From positions 1 through 64,000 of the forward strand of contig JADMLA020000024.1 in assembly GCA_015482705.2 (NCBI GenBank): a stretch of 64,000 bases of DNA, in the 5' to 3' direction. A program made the translations under genes and the position numbers. A model generated the notes under the pieces. The model had not been told where the DNA came from and ran no database searches. It was given only the letters and a program-made list of their open reading frames with translations. This DNA comes from Prosthecochloris sp. Lineage in GTDB: Bacteria; Bacteroidota; Chlorobiia; Chlorobiales; Chlorobiaceae. This document shows, one piece after another, positions 26,718 to 35,756 of this stretch (its first letter is position 1; each line of letters begins with the position of its first letter).

Positions 26718-28133
26718 ATGGCTGTAATGAAATTTGGGGGGACATCGATCGGGTCGGGTCCCGCCATGAAACGGGCAATGGAAATTGTTGCCGAAGAAAA
26801 AAACAGGAGCGTGCCGCTTGTCGTGCTCAGCGCATGTAGCGGGATTACCAACAAGCTGATTCGGATTGCCGAAAAGGCTGGTGAAAGCTGCCTTGAAGAG
26901 GCGATGGCTCTTTCAGGTGAAGTGCGGAAGCACCATCATGACTTGGTAGGTTTTTTGATAAACAACGATAGACGTCGAGAAGCCTTACTTGAAAAAGTGG
27001 ATGCATATGTTGCCGAACTCGATGTACTTATCAAGGGAGTCGATATTGTCGGTGAGTTGACTGCTCGATCTTTCGACACGTTTTGTTCATTCGGTGAACT
27101 GCTCTCCACTACCATTTTCAGCGAAGCGATGCAGGATGCCGGCTATGAAGCTGTTTGGCTGGACATACGCGAGGTGATGATAACCGATGATAATTTCAGC
27201 GCTGCTCGTCCGCTGGACAATCTTTGCGAGGCAAATGTAAAAAATGTAGTCAAACCGCTGCTTGAAGAGGGGAAGGTTGTTGTCACTCAGGGGTTTATCG
27301 GATCCACAAAAGACGGAAAAACAACAACGCTCGGCAGGGGAGGTTCTGATTTTACCGCAGCGCTTCTCGGGGCGTGGCTTCCTTCGAACGAGATACAGAT
27401 ATGGACAGATGTGGATGGCGTGATGACCTGTGATCCGAGGATTATTCCTGATGCAAGAAGCATCAGGGTTATGACGTTTACCGAAGCGGCGGAGCTTTCC
27501 TATCTCGGGGCCAAGGTTCTGCATCCCGACACCATTGCTCCGGCAGTGAAGCAGAATATTCCTGTTTATGTGCTCAATTCACTGCACCCGGAAGCGAAAG
27601 GGACCGTTATTACCGATAACCCGGCAACCCTCGAAGGTATGAGCTATGGCGGGATGGTCAAATCCATAGCGGTAAAAAAAGGCCAGTGCATCATTAATTT
27701 CCGATCCAACCGAATGCTTGGCCGACATGGTTTCATGGCGAAGATTTTCGAGGTGTTCGCTCGTACAGGAGTTTCGGTTGAAATGATTTCAACGAGTGAA
27801 GTCTCCGTATCCCTGACGGTGAATGAATCCGCTCAGCTTGAGGAGCTTCTTACAGAGTTGAGAAAAATGGGTGATGTTGAGATCGAACCGAATGTTGCAA
27901 CTATCAGTGTGGTCGGTGACAATCTCAGAACGTCAAAAGGCGTAGCCGGTAGAATTTTCAGTGCCATGAAAGATGTCAACATAAGAATGATTTCGCAGGG
28001 TGCATCCGAAATCAACGTTGGTTTGGTAGTGGGGGGGGGAGATGTTTCGAAAGCGGTTCAAAGTCTCCATCACGAGTTTTTTTCAGGCAACGAGACGAGC
28101 GGTATATTTGAAACACCGGTGAATAAACGATAG
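26718..28133 (+). CDS. lysC: Aspartate kinase (lysine-sensitive class, monofunctional)
   Basis: A 471-residue aspartokinase that phosphorylates aspartate, the first step to Lys, Met and Thr. The kinase signature MKFGGTSIG is right at the start; GRGGSDFTAALLG and WTDVDGVMTCDPR complete the nucleotide and substrate site. Two C-terminal ACT domains (about residues 310-470) with VEMISTSEVSVSL fit feedback control. The ATG at 26718 is chosen because the motif starts there; the frame extends upstream without homology. It resembles E. coli LysC, not the ThrA fusion. Confidence 0.93.
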   Translation: MAVMKFGGTSIGSGPAMKRAMEIVAEEKNRSVPLVVLSACSGITNKLIRIAEKAGESCLEEAMALSGEVRKHHHDLVGFLINNDRRREALLEKVDAYVAELDVLIKGVDIVGELTARSFDTFCSFGELLSTTIFSEAMQDAGYEAVWLDIREVMITDDNFSAARPLDNLCEANVKNVVKPLLEEGKVVVTQGFIGSTKDGKTTTLGRGGSDFTAALLGAWLPSNEIQIWTDVDGVMTCDPRIIPDARSIRVMTFTEAAELSYLGAKVLHPDTIAPAVKQNIPVYVLNSLHPEAKGTVITDNPATLEGMSYGGMVKSIAVKKGQCIINFRSNRMLGRHGFMAKIFEVFARTGVSVEMISTSEVSVSLTVNESAQLEELLTELRKMGDVEIEPNVATISVVGDNLRTSKGVAGRIFSAMKDVNIRMISQGASEINVGLVVGGGDVSKAVQSLHHEFFSGNETSGIFETPVNKR

Positions 28134-28289
28134 CCGGTTCTTCTCGTTTGTCGGCAGAATAGTTTACAGTGTGTTATCTTGAAACAAAAGGGGCCTCTAT
28201 TTCGTTGAAAATCCTGATTATACTAGGGACCAACGATGTGATTGAGCCGGAGAATATAATAGAAGTACCCGATAAATCGAATAAGGGAT

Positions 28290-29279
28290 ATGGATTATAA
28301 AACGGCAGGAGTCGATATCAGCGCTGGAGAGGAGTTCGTGCGATTGATCAAGCCCGATGTTCGTCGGACGTTTACCCGTGGAGTCATGACCGATATCGGA
28401 GCATTCGGGGGTTTTTTTCAGCCGGATTTTTCGGGTTACGGCAAGCCTGTTCTCGTCAGCAGCATCGATGGGGTTGGCACGAAACTGAAGGTTGCGGCTG
28501 AAGTGGGCAGATATGATACTATCGGAGCGTGTCTGGTCAATCATTGTGTGAACGATATTCTGGTGTGCGGTGCGAAGCCGTTATTTTTTCTCGACTACTA
28601 TGCATGTGGAAAACTCATGCCGGCGATGGCTGCGGATGTTGTCAAGGGAATGGTGACGGCATGCCGGGAAAATTCCTGCGCTCTGATCGGCGGTGAGACC
28701 GCTGAAATGCCGGGGGTTTATGCCGAGGAGGATTTTGACCTTGCAGGAACGATTGTCGGTGTTGTCGATCGTGACAAGGTGATCAACGGGGCGTCAATAT
28801 CGGAAGGTGATGTGATGATCGGTCTTCCTTCAACAGGGTTGCATACGAATGGCTACTCGCTCGCAAGGAACGTTTTGAAAGGCAAGCTTCAAAATACCTG
28901 TGATGGTCTCGAAGGCACGATCGGCGAAGAACTCTTGAACGTCCACCGTTCCTACCTCCAGGTTGTCGAACCACTGCTTGGAGCTGATGAGCTGCACGGC
29001 ATGTCGCATATTACCGGTGGCGGGTTGATGGGAAATACCATGCGGATTGTTCCGGAAGGCCTTTCTCTCGATATCGAATGGAAATCCTGGCCTGAGCCGG
29101 TGATTTTCGATATCATTCGAAAAGAAGGCGATGTCCCGGAGGAAGATATGCGCAGAACATTCAATCTCGGTCTGGGCTTGGTTATGATCGTATCCAAAAA
29201 CGGGGTAGACAGCATAATGGCAGATTTGAAATCAAAAGATGAAAATGCTTACATTGTAGGCCGAGTTTCTCGGGCATGA
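28290..29279 (+). CDS. purM: Phosphoribosylformylglycinamidine cyclo-ligase
   Basis: A 329-residue AIR synthetase, fifth step of purine synthesis, converting FGAM to AIR with ATP. The family signatures SSIDGVGTKLKVA, NHCVNDILVCGAKP and IGGETAEMPG are all present, as is the LPSTGLHTNGYSLAR segment. Length is slightly short of E. coli PurM (345). An AAGGG ribosome-binding site lies a few bases before the ATG. It stands between lysC and plsY as a single gene. Confidence 0.95.
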   Translation: MDYKTAGVDISAGEEFVRLIKPDVRRTFTRGVMTDIGAFGGFFQPDFSGYGKPVLVSSIDGVGTKLKVAAEVGRYDTIGACLVNHCVNDILVCGAKPLFFLDYYACGKLMPAMAADVVKGMVTACRENSCALIGGETAEMPGVYAEEDFDLAGTIVGVVDRDKVINGASISEGDVMIGLPSTGLHTNGYSLARNVLKGKLQNTCDGLEGTIGEELLNVHRSYLQVVEPLLGADELHGMSHITGGGLMGNTMRIVPEGLSLDIEWKSWPEPVIFDIIRKEGDVPEEDMRRTFNLGLGLVMIVSKNGVDSIMADLKSKDENAYIVGRVSRA

Positions 29280-29416
29280 CATGCTTGCCGCTGTCTGTGT
29301 TTTGATTATGGATTACGAGTCATTCAATCCTCAGAAGGCAGCGTTTGCGGCTTGTAAACAACAATTTTAACGTTTGATACGGGTTTGAACATAACCTGGG
29401 ACCAGGACTATTCATT

Positions 29417-30124
29417 ATGCTTACTTTGATTGTGATTCTGATCGTGAGCTACATCATTGGCTCGATACCTACCAGCATCATCGCCGGTAAGCTGCTCAAA
29501 GGCATCGATATTCGTGATTACGGCAGCGGTAATGCCGGTGGGACCAATGCTTTTCGTGTTCTCGGATGGAAAACAGGGCTGACGGTTACCATTCTCGATA
29601 TCGTTAAGGGAGCGATTGCGGCAATATCCGTCGTGGTGTTTTTCGAGGCACATCCTCTCGGGCCCCTTCCGGATATCAATCCTATCGCATTGCGGTTGAT
29701 TGCCGGGTTATGTGCGGTTTTCGGTCATGTCTTCACCATTTTTGCCGGTTTCAAGGGAGGCAAGGGTGTCAGCACGGCAGCAGGTATGATGTTCGCCATC
29801 GCTCCAGTGACAACGCTTATCGTGCTTGGGATTTTCCTGCTTGTTATCTTTTTTTCAAGGTATGTGTCGGTTGCCTCCATGCTGGCTGCAGTGGCTTTTC
29901 CATTGATTATTGCAGTGAGAAAGTATCTGTTCGATCTTGGCGAGGGTTTGGATTACTATATCAAAATGTTCAATACCAGGGTATTTATTCATGACAGCCT
30001 TGATTACCATCTTTTGATTTTCGGACTTATTGTCGCTTTGGCGATCATTTATACCCACAGGGCAAATATCAGACGGCTTATTTCAGGTAATGAAAACCGG
30101 GTTACTTTCCACGGACGTTCCTGA
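29417..30124 (+). CDS. plsY: Acyl-phosphate:glycerol-3-phosphate acyltransferase
   Basis: A 235-residue inner-membrane enzyme that moves an acyl group from acyl-phosphate to glycerol-3-phosphate, opening phospholipid synthesis. The three PlsY motifs are visible: GSIPTSIIAGK, GSGNAGGTNAFRVLG, and FAGFKGGKGVSTAAG. Several hydrophobic segments match the seven-helix fold. gpsA follows immediately, a logical pair because GpsA makes the acceptor glycerol-3-phosphate. Confidence 0.95.
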   Translation: MLTLIVILIVSYIIGSIPTSIIAGKLLKGIDIRDYGSGNAGGTNAFRVLGWKTGLTVTILDIVKGAIAAISVVVFFEAHPLGPLPDINPIALRLIAGLCAVFGHVFTIFAGFKGGKGVSTAAGMMFAIAPVTTLIVLGIFLLVIFFSRYVSVASMLAAVAFPLIIAVRKYLFDLGEGLDYYIKMFNTRVFIHDSLDYHLLIFGLIVALAIIYTHRANIRRLISGNENRVTFHGRS

Positions 30125-30148
30125 TGCGGTATGCGTTGGGAGAAGCAG

Positions 30149-31153
30149 ATGAAGATAGCCGTATTAGGAGCTGGGAGCTGGGGGACGACGCTTGCTGTAT
30201 TGCTGGCAGAAAAAGGGTTTTCTGTCGATCTGTGGGCGCACCGTAAGGAGTTTGCGCTCGAGCTCGACCGTTTTCGCCAGAATTCACGATACCTTCCTGG
30301 TGTCCTGTTTCCCGATTCCCTTCATATAACCGGAAACGTTTCGAGCGCTGTCGAAGGTGCAGGAATGATCGTTACAGCGGTTCCGTCGCAGGCATTGCGT
30401 GAAACACTTTCATTACTGCGTGAATCCTCGCTTGATGAAACAATCATCGTCAACGTCGCCAAAGGTATCGAGCTCGATACGGGTAGGCGTTTGTCGGAAG
30501 TAGTGCTTGACGTGCTTCCAGGCATGTTACCTGATAAAGTCGCTGTACTCTATGGTCCGAGTCATGCAGAAGAGGTTTCGGAAAAGCAGCCTACAACGGT
30601 TGTCGCGGCATCCTCCTCTCTTGAAACAGCGAAGAAGGTCCAGGATGTTTTCCATACCAGCTCTTTCAGGGTGTATGTCAATACGGATATCGTCGGTGTC
30701 GAAGTGGCTGGTTCGGTTAAGAACATCATTGCAATCGCGGCGGGAATCTCGGATGGTCTTGGTTTTGGCGATAATGCCAAGGCGGCGATCATTACGCGAG
30801 GGCTTGCCGAAATGTCGCGTCTTGTCGTCAGTCTTGGCGGTGACCCGATGACCGTATCCGGACTTTCCGGGATAGGAGATCTGGTTGTAACCTGTCTGAG
30901 CCGTCACAGCAGGAATCGGTATGTTGGTGAGCAAATAGGAAAAGGCATGAGTCTCGATGACGTTGTCACGCACATGAAAATGGTGGCTGAGGGGGTTCCT
31001 ACCACGAAAGCCGTTGTTGCACTGAGTAAAAAACTCGATGTGGATATGCCAATAACCGTTGCGGTGTATGAGATGCTTTTTGACGGCAAGCCGGCAGAAA
31101 ACGCAATACTGGATTTGATGACGAGAGAACCGAAAAGGGAGCTGGAGGAGTAA
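30149..31153 (+). CDS. gpsA: NAD(P)H-dependent glycerol-3-phosphate dehydrogenase
   Basis: A 334-residue dehydrogenase that reduces dihydroxyacetone phosphate to sn-glycerol-3-phosphate. The Rossmann loop VLGAGSWGTTLAVLL is at the N-terminus; GPSHAEEV, the catalytic lysine in AGSVKNIIAIAAG, and GDLVVTC follow. I start at the ATG at 30149, which has GGGAG seven bases upstream, in preference to an in-frame ATG at 30131. It forms an operon with plsY and is convergent with sixA. Confidence 0.95.
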   Translation: MKIAVLGAGSWGTTLAVLLAEKGFSVDLWAHRKEFALELDRFRQNSRYLPGVLFPDSLHITGNVSSAVEGAGMIVTAVPSQALRETLSLLRESSLDETIIVNVAKGIELDTGRRLSEVVLDVLPGMLPDKVAVLYGPSHAEEVSEKQPTTVVAASSSLETAKKVQDVFHTSSFRVYVNTDIVGVEVAGSVKNIIAIAAGISDGLGFGDNAKAAIITRGLAEMSRLVVSLGGDPMTVSGLSGIGDLVVTCLSRHSRNRYVGEQIGKGMSLDDVVTHMKMVAEGVPTTKAVVALSKKLDVDMPITVAVYEMLFDGKPAENAILDLMTREPKRELEE

Positions 31154-31178
31154 AGAGACTGCAGGGCGAGACAACTCT

Positions 31179-31673
31179 TTACTGATATTTCTTCGGATAC
31201 TCGTACCATTCCAGTTTGCCCGAATCCATCATGGTGTGCTGCCACAAAGCTGGTTTCATGTCGATTCTGACAATTCCGCAGGTGACGATATTTTCAAGGT
31301 GCTCACCGGAAATGAAGTTTGCGAAGGAGGTCAGTGTCGGATTGTGTCCGAAGAGCATGGCCGAGGAGCAGCTGTCGGGAATTTCCCGGACAATCTGCAG
31401 CATTTGATTGATCCCGCCTTCATAGATTTCGATGCGCTGTTCGATCTTTTCATAGGGATACCCCAAAACTTCACAGAATGTTTCCGCTGTCGTCAACGCA
31501 CGGTTTGCCGGGCTGGAAATGATGAGGTCGACCTGTACGTTGTTTTCGCGCAGCAGGTTTGCCATGAAAGGCGCTGCTTTTCGCCCGCGTTTATTGAGAG
31601 GGCGGTCGAAATCAGCCTGGTATGTATTGTCCCAGCTCGATTTTGCATGCCTGACGAGGTAAAGGGTTTTCAT
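31179..31673 (-). CDS. sixA: Phosphohistidine phosphatase SixA-like
   Basis: A 164-residue histidine phosphatase superfamily member. The catalytic RHA motif sits in YLVRHAKSSWDN; a second conserved histidine occurs in LFGHNPTLTSFA. SixA-type proteins dephosphorylate phosphohistidine on PTS or phosphorelay proteins, but many homologs have other phospho-substrates. Its ATG overlaps the nagZ stop by four bases, so they are co-transcribed. Confidence 0.88.
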   Translation of the reverse strand: MKTLYLVRHAKSSWDNTYQADFDRPLNKRGRKAAPFMANLLRENNVQVDLIISSPANRALTTAETFCEVLGYPYEKIEQRIEIYEGGINQMLQIVREIPDSCSSAMLFGHNPTLTSFANFISGEHLENIVTCGIVRIDMKPALWQHTMMDSGKLEWYEYPKKYQ

Positions 31674-32791
31674 TTGGAAACAGTTACGTATTGTTGCTTC
31701 AGTGTCGAAATCCTTTGATAGGAACTGTCTATTCGCGCAGGCGATATTGCCCCGTTTTCGACAAGTGAATGAATGATCGAGATGGCTTTTTGGGCAATGC
31801 CGGGATCATAGCTTGAATTGTTGGCAAAAAGCAGGATGTCGACACCGGCATCGATGGCTTGCAGGATTGCTGTTTCGAGGCTATAGTGGTCTGAAACCGC
31901 TTTCATCTGCATGTCATCACTGATCACCGTACCTTTGAACCCGAGTGAGTTACGCAACAGTCCTGTGACGACGGGTTTTGACAATGTTGCCGGAAAAACG
32001 CTGTCGAGCCGTGCGTTGTAGACATGTGCTGTCATGACGAGGTCGGTGTAACCATGATCGATGAGCTTTCTGTAAGGCTCGAGTTCGGTTTTGTTCCAGC
32101 TTTCGGTTATGTCGGTGAAGTCCTTGTGGGTATCGGTGGCCGAGCTGCCATGACCGGGAAAATGTTTGAGTGTTGCGATGATTTTTTTCGTATGTAGCGC
32201 TCTGACTGTTGTGGTAGCCTGCGACGTCACGATCTCCGGATCGGCCGAATAACTTCTTTCCAGAGAGCCGATGACTGGATTTTCAGCGTTGCTGTCAAGG
32301 TCGACCACTGGAGAAAAATTGACGTTGATTCCTGCTTTTTGAAGAGATTCCGCGATATTCAATGCAGCACGGTAGGTGCTGTCGGGATTGTTGAGCAATC
32401 CGAGCTCTTTTGCCGAAGGACTTTCGGGAAACCCGTATTTTGTTTTCAATCTTGCTATTCTGCCGCCTTCCTGGTCGACAGCTATGAGCAGAGGTGTTTT
32501 CGCCACTTTCTGCAGTTCGTCTGTCAGTTTTTTCAACTGCTGCGGAGAAGTAATGTTTCTTACGGGTGATTTCGACGGAACGTCGTAATCGAACAGAACT
32601 ACTCCTCCCAGATTGCGTGCTGTTATATCTTCTTGTAGATTGGGCGCTTCCTGCAGGGTTGTACCCCGAAAGCCAACCATGATCATCTGCCCGATTTTCA
32701 TGGTCAACCGATCCTGAGCAGGCAAGACATCGGCAGAGGCGGCAAGTGTATGCAGGATCAAAAAAGAAACGGCAAGGATGCTGTGTTTCAT
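31670..32791 (-). CDS. nagZ: Beta-N-acetylhexosaminidase (GH3, NagZ-like), exported
   Basis: A 373-residue family 3 glycoside hydrolase. Conserved blocks include VDQEGGRIARL, KHFPGHGSSATDTHKD (the His-Asp dyad of NagZ-type enzymes) and VISDDMQMKAV, where Asp is the nucleophile. Unlike cytosolic E. coli NagZ it has an N-terminal signal peptide (MKHSILAVSFLILHTLAASA), pointing to action in the periplasm on peptidoglycan GlcNAc. The start at 32791 lies just inside the gap after the clpB-like stop; a longer frame start would overlap that gene. Confidence 0.88.
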   Translation of the reverse strand: MKHSILAVSFLILHTLAASADVLPAQDRLTMKIGQMIMVGFRGTTLQEAPNLQEDITARNLGGVVLFDYDVPSKSPVRNITSPQQLKKLTDELQKVAKTPLLIAVDQEGGRIARLKTKYGFPESPSAKELGLLNNPDSTYRAALNIAESLQKAGINVNFSPVVDLDSNAENPVIGSLERSYSADPEIVTSQATTTVRALHTKKIIATLKHFPGHGSSATDTHKDFTDITESWNKTELEPYRKLIDHGYTDLVMTAHVYNARLDSVFPATLSKPVVTGLLRNSLGFKGTVISDDMQMKAVSDHYSLETAILQAIDAGVDILLFANNSSYDPGIAQKAISIIHSLVENGAISPARIDSSYQRISTLKQQYVTVSK

Positions 32792-32798
32792 GAGTTCT

Positions 32799-34145
32799 TT
32801 ACAATTCAGCGGATGTCTTGTCAGGACGCTCTGCTTTGACAAGAGAAAGGATTCCGTCTTTGACCGTTACGTTTACGGAGTCACCTTCCTGAACGGAGCC
32901 TTCAAGGATCAGTTCCGAAAGCTTGTTGGTAATATGCCGCTGCATGACCCGCTTGAGCGGCCGAGCGCCGAAAGCGGGGTCGAAACCAGCATTGGAGAGC
33001 CACAATAGCGCATCGTTTTCCAGCGTTAAACCGATGTTCTGGCGAAAGGCGAGTTTTTTTATCAGATTGAACTGTATCGTGACGATTTTTTCCAGATCTT
33101 CCCTGCTGAGAGGTGTGAAAAGGATGACTTCGTCGATACGGTTGAGAAACTCGGGACGAACCTGCTGTTTGAGGAGCTGAAAGAGCTTTTCCTGAAGGGT
33201 TTCCAATACGGTATCGCGATTTGCACCATCCATCTTTTCCATTTCACTCTGGATGAGCTGCGCACCGATGTTGCTTGTCATGATGATGATGGTGTTCTTG
33301 AAATTCACCGTATGGCCTTTACTGTCGGTCAATCTGCCATCGTCGAGAATCTGTAGCAGGATATTGAACACATCGGGATGAGCTTTTTCGATTTCATCGA
33401 GCAGAACAACCGAAAATGGTTTTCTCCGCACCGCTTCGGTGAGCTGTCCCCCCTCTTCATAGCCGACATAACCCGGAGGAGCTCCCACGAGACGGCTGAC
33501 GGTGTGGGATTCCATGTATTCGCTCATATCGATGCGTATCATCGCATCCTCATCGTCGAAAAGATATTCGGCGAGGGTTCGGGCAAGCTCCGTTTTACCG
33601 ACTCCTGTCGGGCCGAGAAAAATAAACGATCCAATCGGTTTTTTTTCATCTCCCATGCCTGCACGTGACCGTTTGACCGCTTCGCTGACCGCCTGAACGG
33701 CTTTATTCTGGCCGATCACGCGCTTATGCAGTTCTTCGTCGATGTGCAGAAGCTTTTGCCGTTCCGACTGGAGCATCTTGCTGACCGGTATGCCGGTCCA
33801 TTTGGATACGATATCCGCAATATCTGTGGCATCGATCTCTTCTTTAATAAGAAGTTCACCAGATGCGCTTTTCTCTTCGATTTTCCTCTTGTTGTCTTCA
33901 ATCTCTTTTTCTATCGCTGCGATACGGCCATAGCGTATTTCGGCGACTTTGCCGTAATCGCCGCTTCTTTCGTACTCTTCCGCCTGGTGTTTGAGGTCTT
34001 CCAGTTCAGATTTCAGTTTTCTGGATTCCTGGACAAGACCTTTTTCCGCATCCCAACGTGCTTTGATCCTTCGCTGTTCTTCATGGAGGTTGGCAAGCTG
34101 TTTTTCAATTTCTTCTAATCGTTGTCTGGTATCCGAAGAGTTCAT
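32799..34145 (-). CDS. clpB: NBD2-only ClpB-like AAA+ protein
   Basis: A 448-residue protein matching only the second half of the ClpB disaggregase. Residues 1-105 match part of the coiled-coil middle domain, 110-410 match NBD2 with Walker A GPTGVGKTE, Walker B VVLLDEIEKAH, sensor TSNIGA and pore loop GYVGYEEGG, and the rest is the C-terminal small domain (GARPLKRVMQ). The N-terminal domain and NBD1 (about 400 residues) are absent, and no remnant lies upstream, where divergent kdsA starts 128 bases away. All NBD2 motifs are intact, so it is probably functional. I recall a similarly short ClpB annotated in Chlorobaculum, which would make this a lineage form and not a local deletion. Confidence 0.85.
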   Translation of the reverse strand: MNSSDTRQRLEEIEKQLANLHEEQRRIKARWDAEKGLVQESRKLKSELEDLKHQAEEYERSGDYGKVAEIRYGRIAAIEKEIEDNKRKIEEKSASGELLIKEEIDATDIADIVSKWTGIPVSKMLQSERQKLLHIDEELHKRVIGQNKAVQAVSEAVKRSRAGMGDEKKPIGSFIFLGPTGVGKTELARTLAEYLFDDEDAMIRIDMSEYMESHTVSRLVGAPPGYVGYEEGGQLTEAVRRKPFSVVLLDEIEKAHPDVFNILLQILDDGRLTDSKGHTVNFKNTIIIMTSNIGAQLIQSEMEKMDGANRDTVLETLQEKLFQLLKQQVRPEFLNRIDEVILFTPLSREDLEKIVTIQFNLIKKLAFRQNIGLTLENDALLWLSNAGFDPAFGARPLKRVMQRHITNKLSELILEGSVQEGDSVNVTVKDGILSLVKAERPDKTSAEL

Positions 34146-34216
34146 ACTTGCATTTTGATGAGTTATGAAATAATGTGTTAAGTTGTAAATTTAAAGCTTA
34201 AATCGAAAAAAACGCA

Positions 34217-34257
34217 ACATCCCGAAAGTATCGTTTTTTTGCTGTCTTCCGGGATGT
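34217..34257. promoter_or_regulatory. Inverted repeat in the clpB-kdsA divergent region
   Basis: ACATCCCG (34217-34224) and CGGGATGT (34250-34257) are perfect 8 bp arms with a 25-base T-rich loop, 16 bases before the kdsA GTG. It can form a long hairpin in the kdsA leader or hold a regulator. It may control kdsA, clpB or neither. Confidence 0.35.
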
Positions 34258-34273
34258 AATAACGGCTATACAG

Positions 34274-35098
34274 GTGGAAAAGTTCTCGGTTGGATCAGTT
34301 ACCATTCCAGATGAAACGTCGCTTTTTTTCATTGCCGGACCATGTCTTATCGAGGGACGGGAGATGGCTTTTGACATTGCGTCTACCCTGCAATCGATTC
34401 GTGACTCGGAAAACGTTCCGTTTATTTTCAAGGGATCGTTTCGTAAGGCGAACCGATCTTCTGCCGGTTCTTTTACAGGGATCGGCGATATCGAGGCGCT
34501 TGAAATTCTTGGGGAAATCAGAGAGCGTTTCGATATGCCGGTACTTACCGATGTTCATGAAACGCATGAGGTGGAGCAAGTTGCACACTATGTCGATGTG
34601 CTGCAGATTCCTGCATTTCTCTGTCGCCAGTCCGACCTTTTGAAAGCGTCAGGAAACTCGGGTCTCTGCGTCAATATAAAGAAGGGACAGTTCATGGCTC
34701 CCGAGGATATGGCAATGGCTGCCGATAAAGTCGTCCGGACGGGCAACTCACGTGTGATGCTGACCGAAAGAGGGACGACGTTCGGGTACCACAATTTGGT
34801 GGTTGATTTTCGGGGTATTCCAAAAATGGGTAAAACCGGCTATCCGGTCATCTATGATGCAACCCACAGTCTTCAGCTTCCTTCCGCAGGCAAAGATGTT
34901 TCCGGGGGTGAACGGGAATATCTGCTTCCGATGGCAAGAGCTGCCGTTGCCGCAGGGGTTGACGGTCTGTTTTTCGAGGTTCACCCTGATCCTGACAACG
35001 CTCTGTCCGATGCAGCCACTCAGCTAGCGCTCAAGGATTTCCCTGCGGTTGTAAAGCAGTTGCAAAAGCTTCATGCTTGTTTGTCTTGCATGATCTGA
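34274..35098 (+). CDS. kdsA: 3-deoxy-D-manno-octulosonate 8-phosphate synthase
   Basis: A 274-residue enzyme that condenses PEP with arabinose-5-phosphate to give KDO-8-phosphate for lipopolysaccharide. Visible signatures: IAGPCLIEG (with the metal-type Cys found in metal-dependent KdsA), KGSFRKANRSS, LTERGTTFGYHNLVVD and FDATH-like YDATHSLQLP. GTG is the start codon, and the homology begins right after it. It is followed 37 bases on by a KdsC-like gene, the expected next step of the pathway. Confidence 0.94.
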   Translation: MEKFSVGSVTIPDETSLFFIAGPCLIEGREMAFDIASTLQSIRDSENVPFIFKGSFRKANRSSAGSFTGIGDIEALEILGEIRERFDMPVLTDVHETHEVEQVAHYVDVLQIPAFLCRQSDLLKASGNSGLCVNIKKGQFMAPEDMAMAADKVVRTGNSRVMLTERGTTFGYHNLVVDFRGIPKMGKTGYPVIYDATHSLQLPSAGKDVSGGEREYLLPMARAAVAAGVDGLFFEVHPDPDNALSDAATQLALKDFPAVVKQLQKLHACLSCMI

Positions 35099-35135
35099 AT
35101 GTATTAATTAAGCAAAACATAAAACTCAGAAAACA

Positions 35136-35705
35136 GTGTCAGGTATAAACTACTTTGGGATTCAGCTGTCGTCAGGTGACGCATCCGAGCGCTTGCAGAA
35201 TGCATTACGGCAGGTCAAGGCGTTGATTTTCCCTGTCGAAGGTATTTTGACGGGAAGCCAGGTAACGTTCAATGATCGCGGTGAAGAGATCTGTTCCTGT
35301 AATGTGAGGGATGCTCTTGCGATACGTGAAGCAATGCAAAGGGGGCTTCATATTGCTGCGATTTCGGAGCGGTCGAGTGACGCACAGCGGCATTTGCTCG
35401 ACCATCTTGGAATAGAGTATGTGTATCTCGATTGTGATCGCAAGGTAGATGCTTACCAGGAATTCAAAACAGGCCTTGGCCTGGAGGATGAAGAGTGCGC
35501 CTATATTGCCGATGATGTTGTCGATATACCTGTCCTTGAAAAAGTCGAGCTTTCCATTACCCCTATTGATGGAATAGAATACCTTCGCAATCGTGTTTCC
35601 TATATTTCTGCCTATGAAGGCGGGAAAGGATGCATCAGGGAGATGATCGAACTGATTCTCCAGGAGCAGGGAAAGTGGGAGTACAGCGAATACTCGGCCA
35701 TGTGA
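35136..35705 (+). CDS. KdsC-like HAD protein lacking the catalytic DxD
   Basis: A 189-residue protein with KdsC (KDO-8-phosphate phosphatase) layout: motif III lysine in DRKVDAYQEF and motif IV YIADDVVDIPVL. The essential motif I, normally DVDGVLTDG, reads FPVEGILTGS here: the nucleophile Asp is Pro33 and the acid/base Asp is Glu35. The reading frame is continuous on both sides, so a simple frameshift is not the cause. In HAD enzymes this should abolish phosphatase activity. It follows kdsA, so either it is a regulatory or structural partner, or KDO-8-P is dephosphorylated by another enzyme. Start GTG; no Met is nearby. Confidence 0.8.
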   Translation: MSGINYFGIQLSSGDASERLQNALRQVKALIFPVEGILTGSQVTFNDRGEEICSCNVRDALAIREAMQRGLHIAAISERSSDAQRHLLDHLGIEYVYLDCDRKVDAYQEFKTGLGLEDEECAYIADDVVDIPVLEKVELSITPIDGIEYLRNRVSYISAYEGGKGCIREMIELILQEQGKWEYSEYSAM

Positions 35706-35756
35706 AGAAACAGCCAGAAGACCTGATTTCGGAATTCAGTAGACGGTGCCAGAGGC

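Noticed and set aside
35136..35705. Frameshift as the cause of the missing KdsC catalytic motif
   Set aside because: The frame is continuous and motif-like sequence is conserved on both sides of the altered residues; only two key residues differ.
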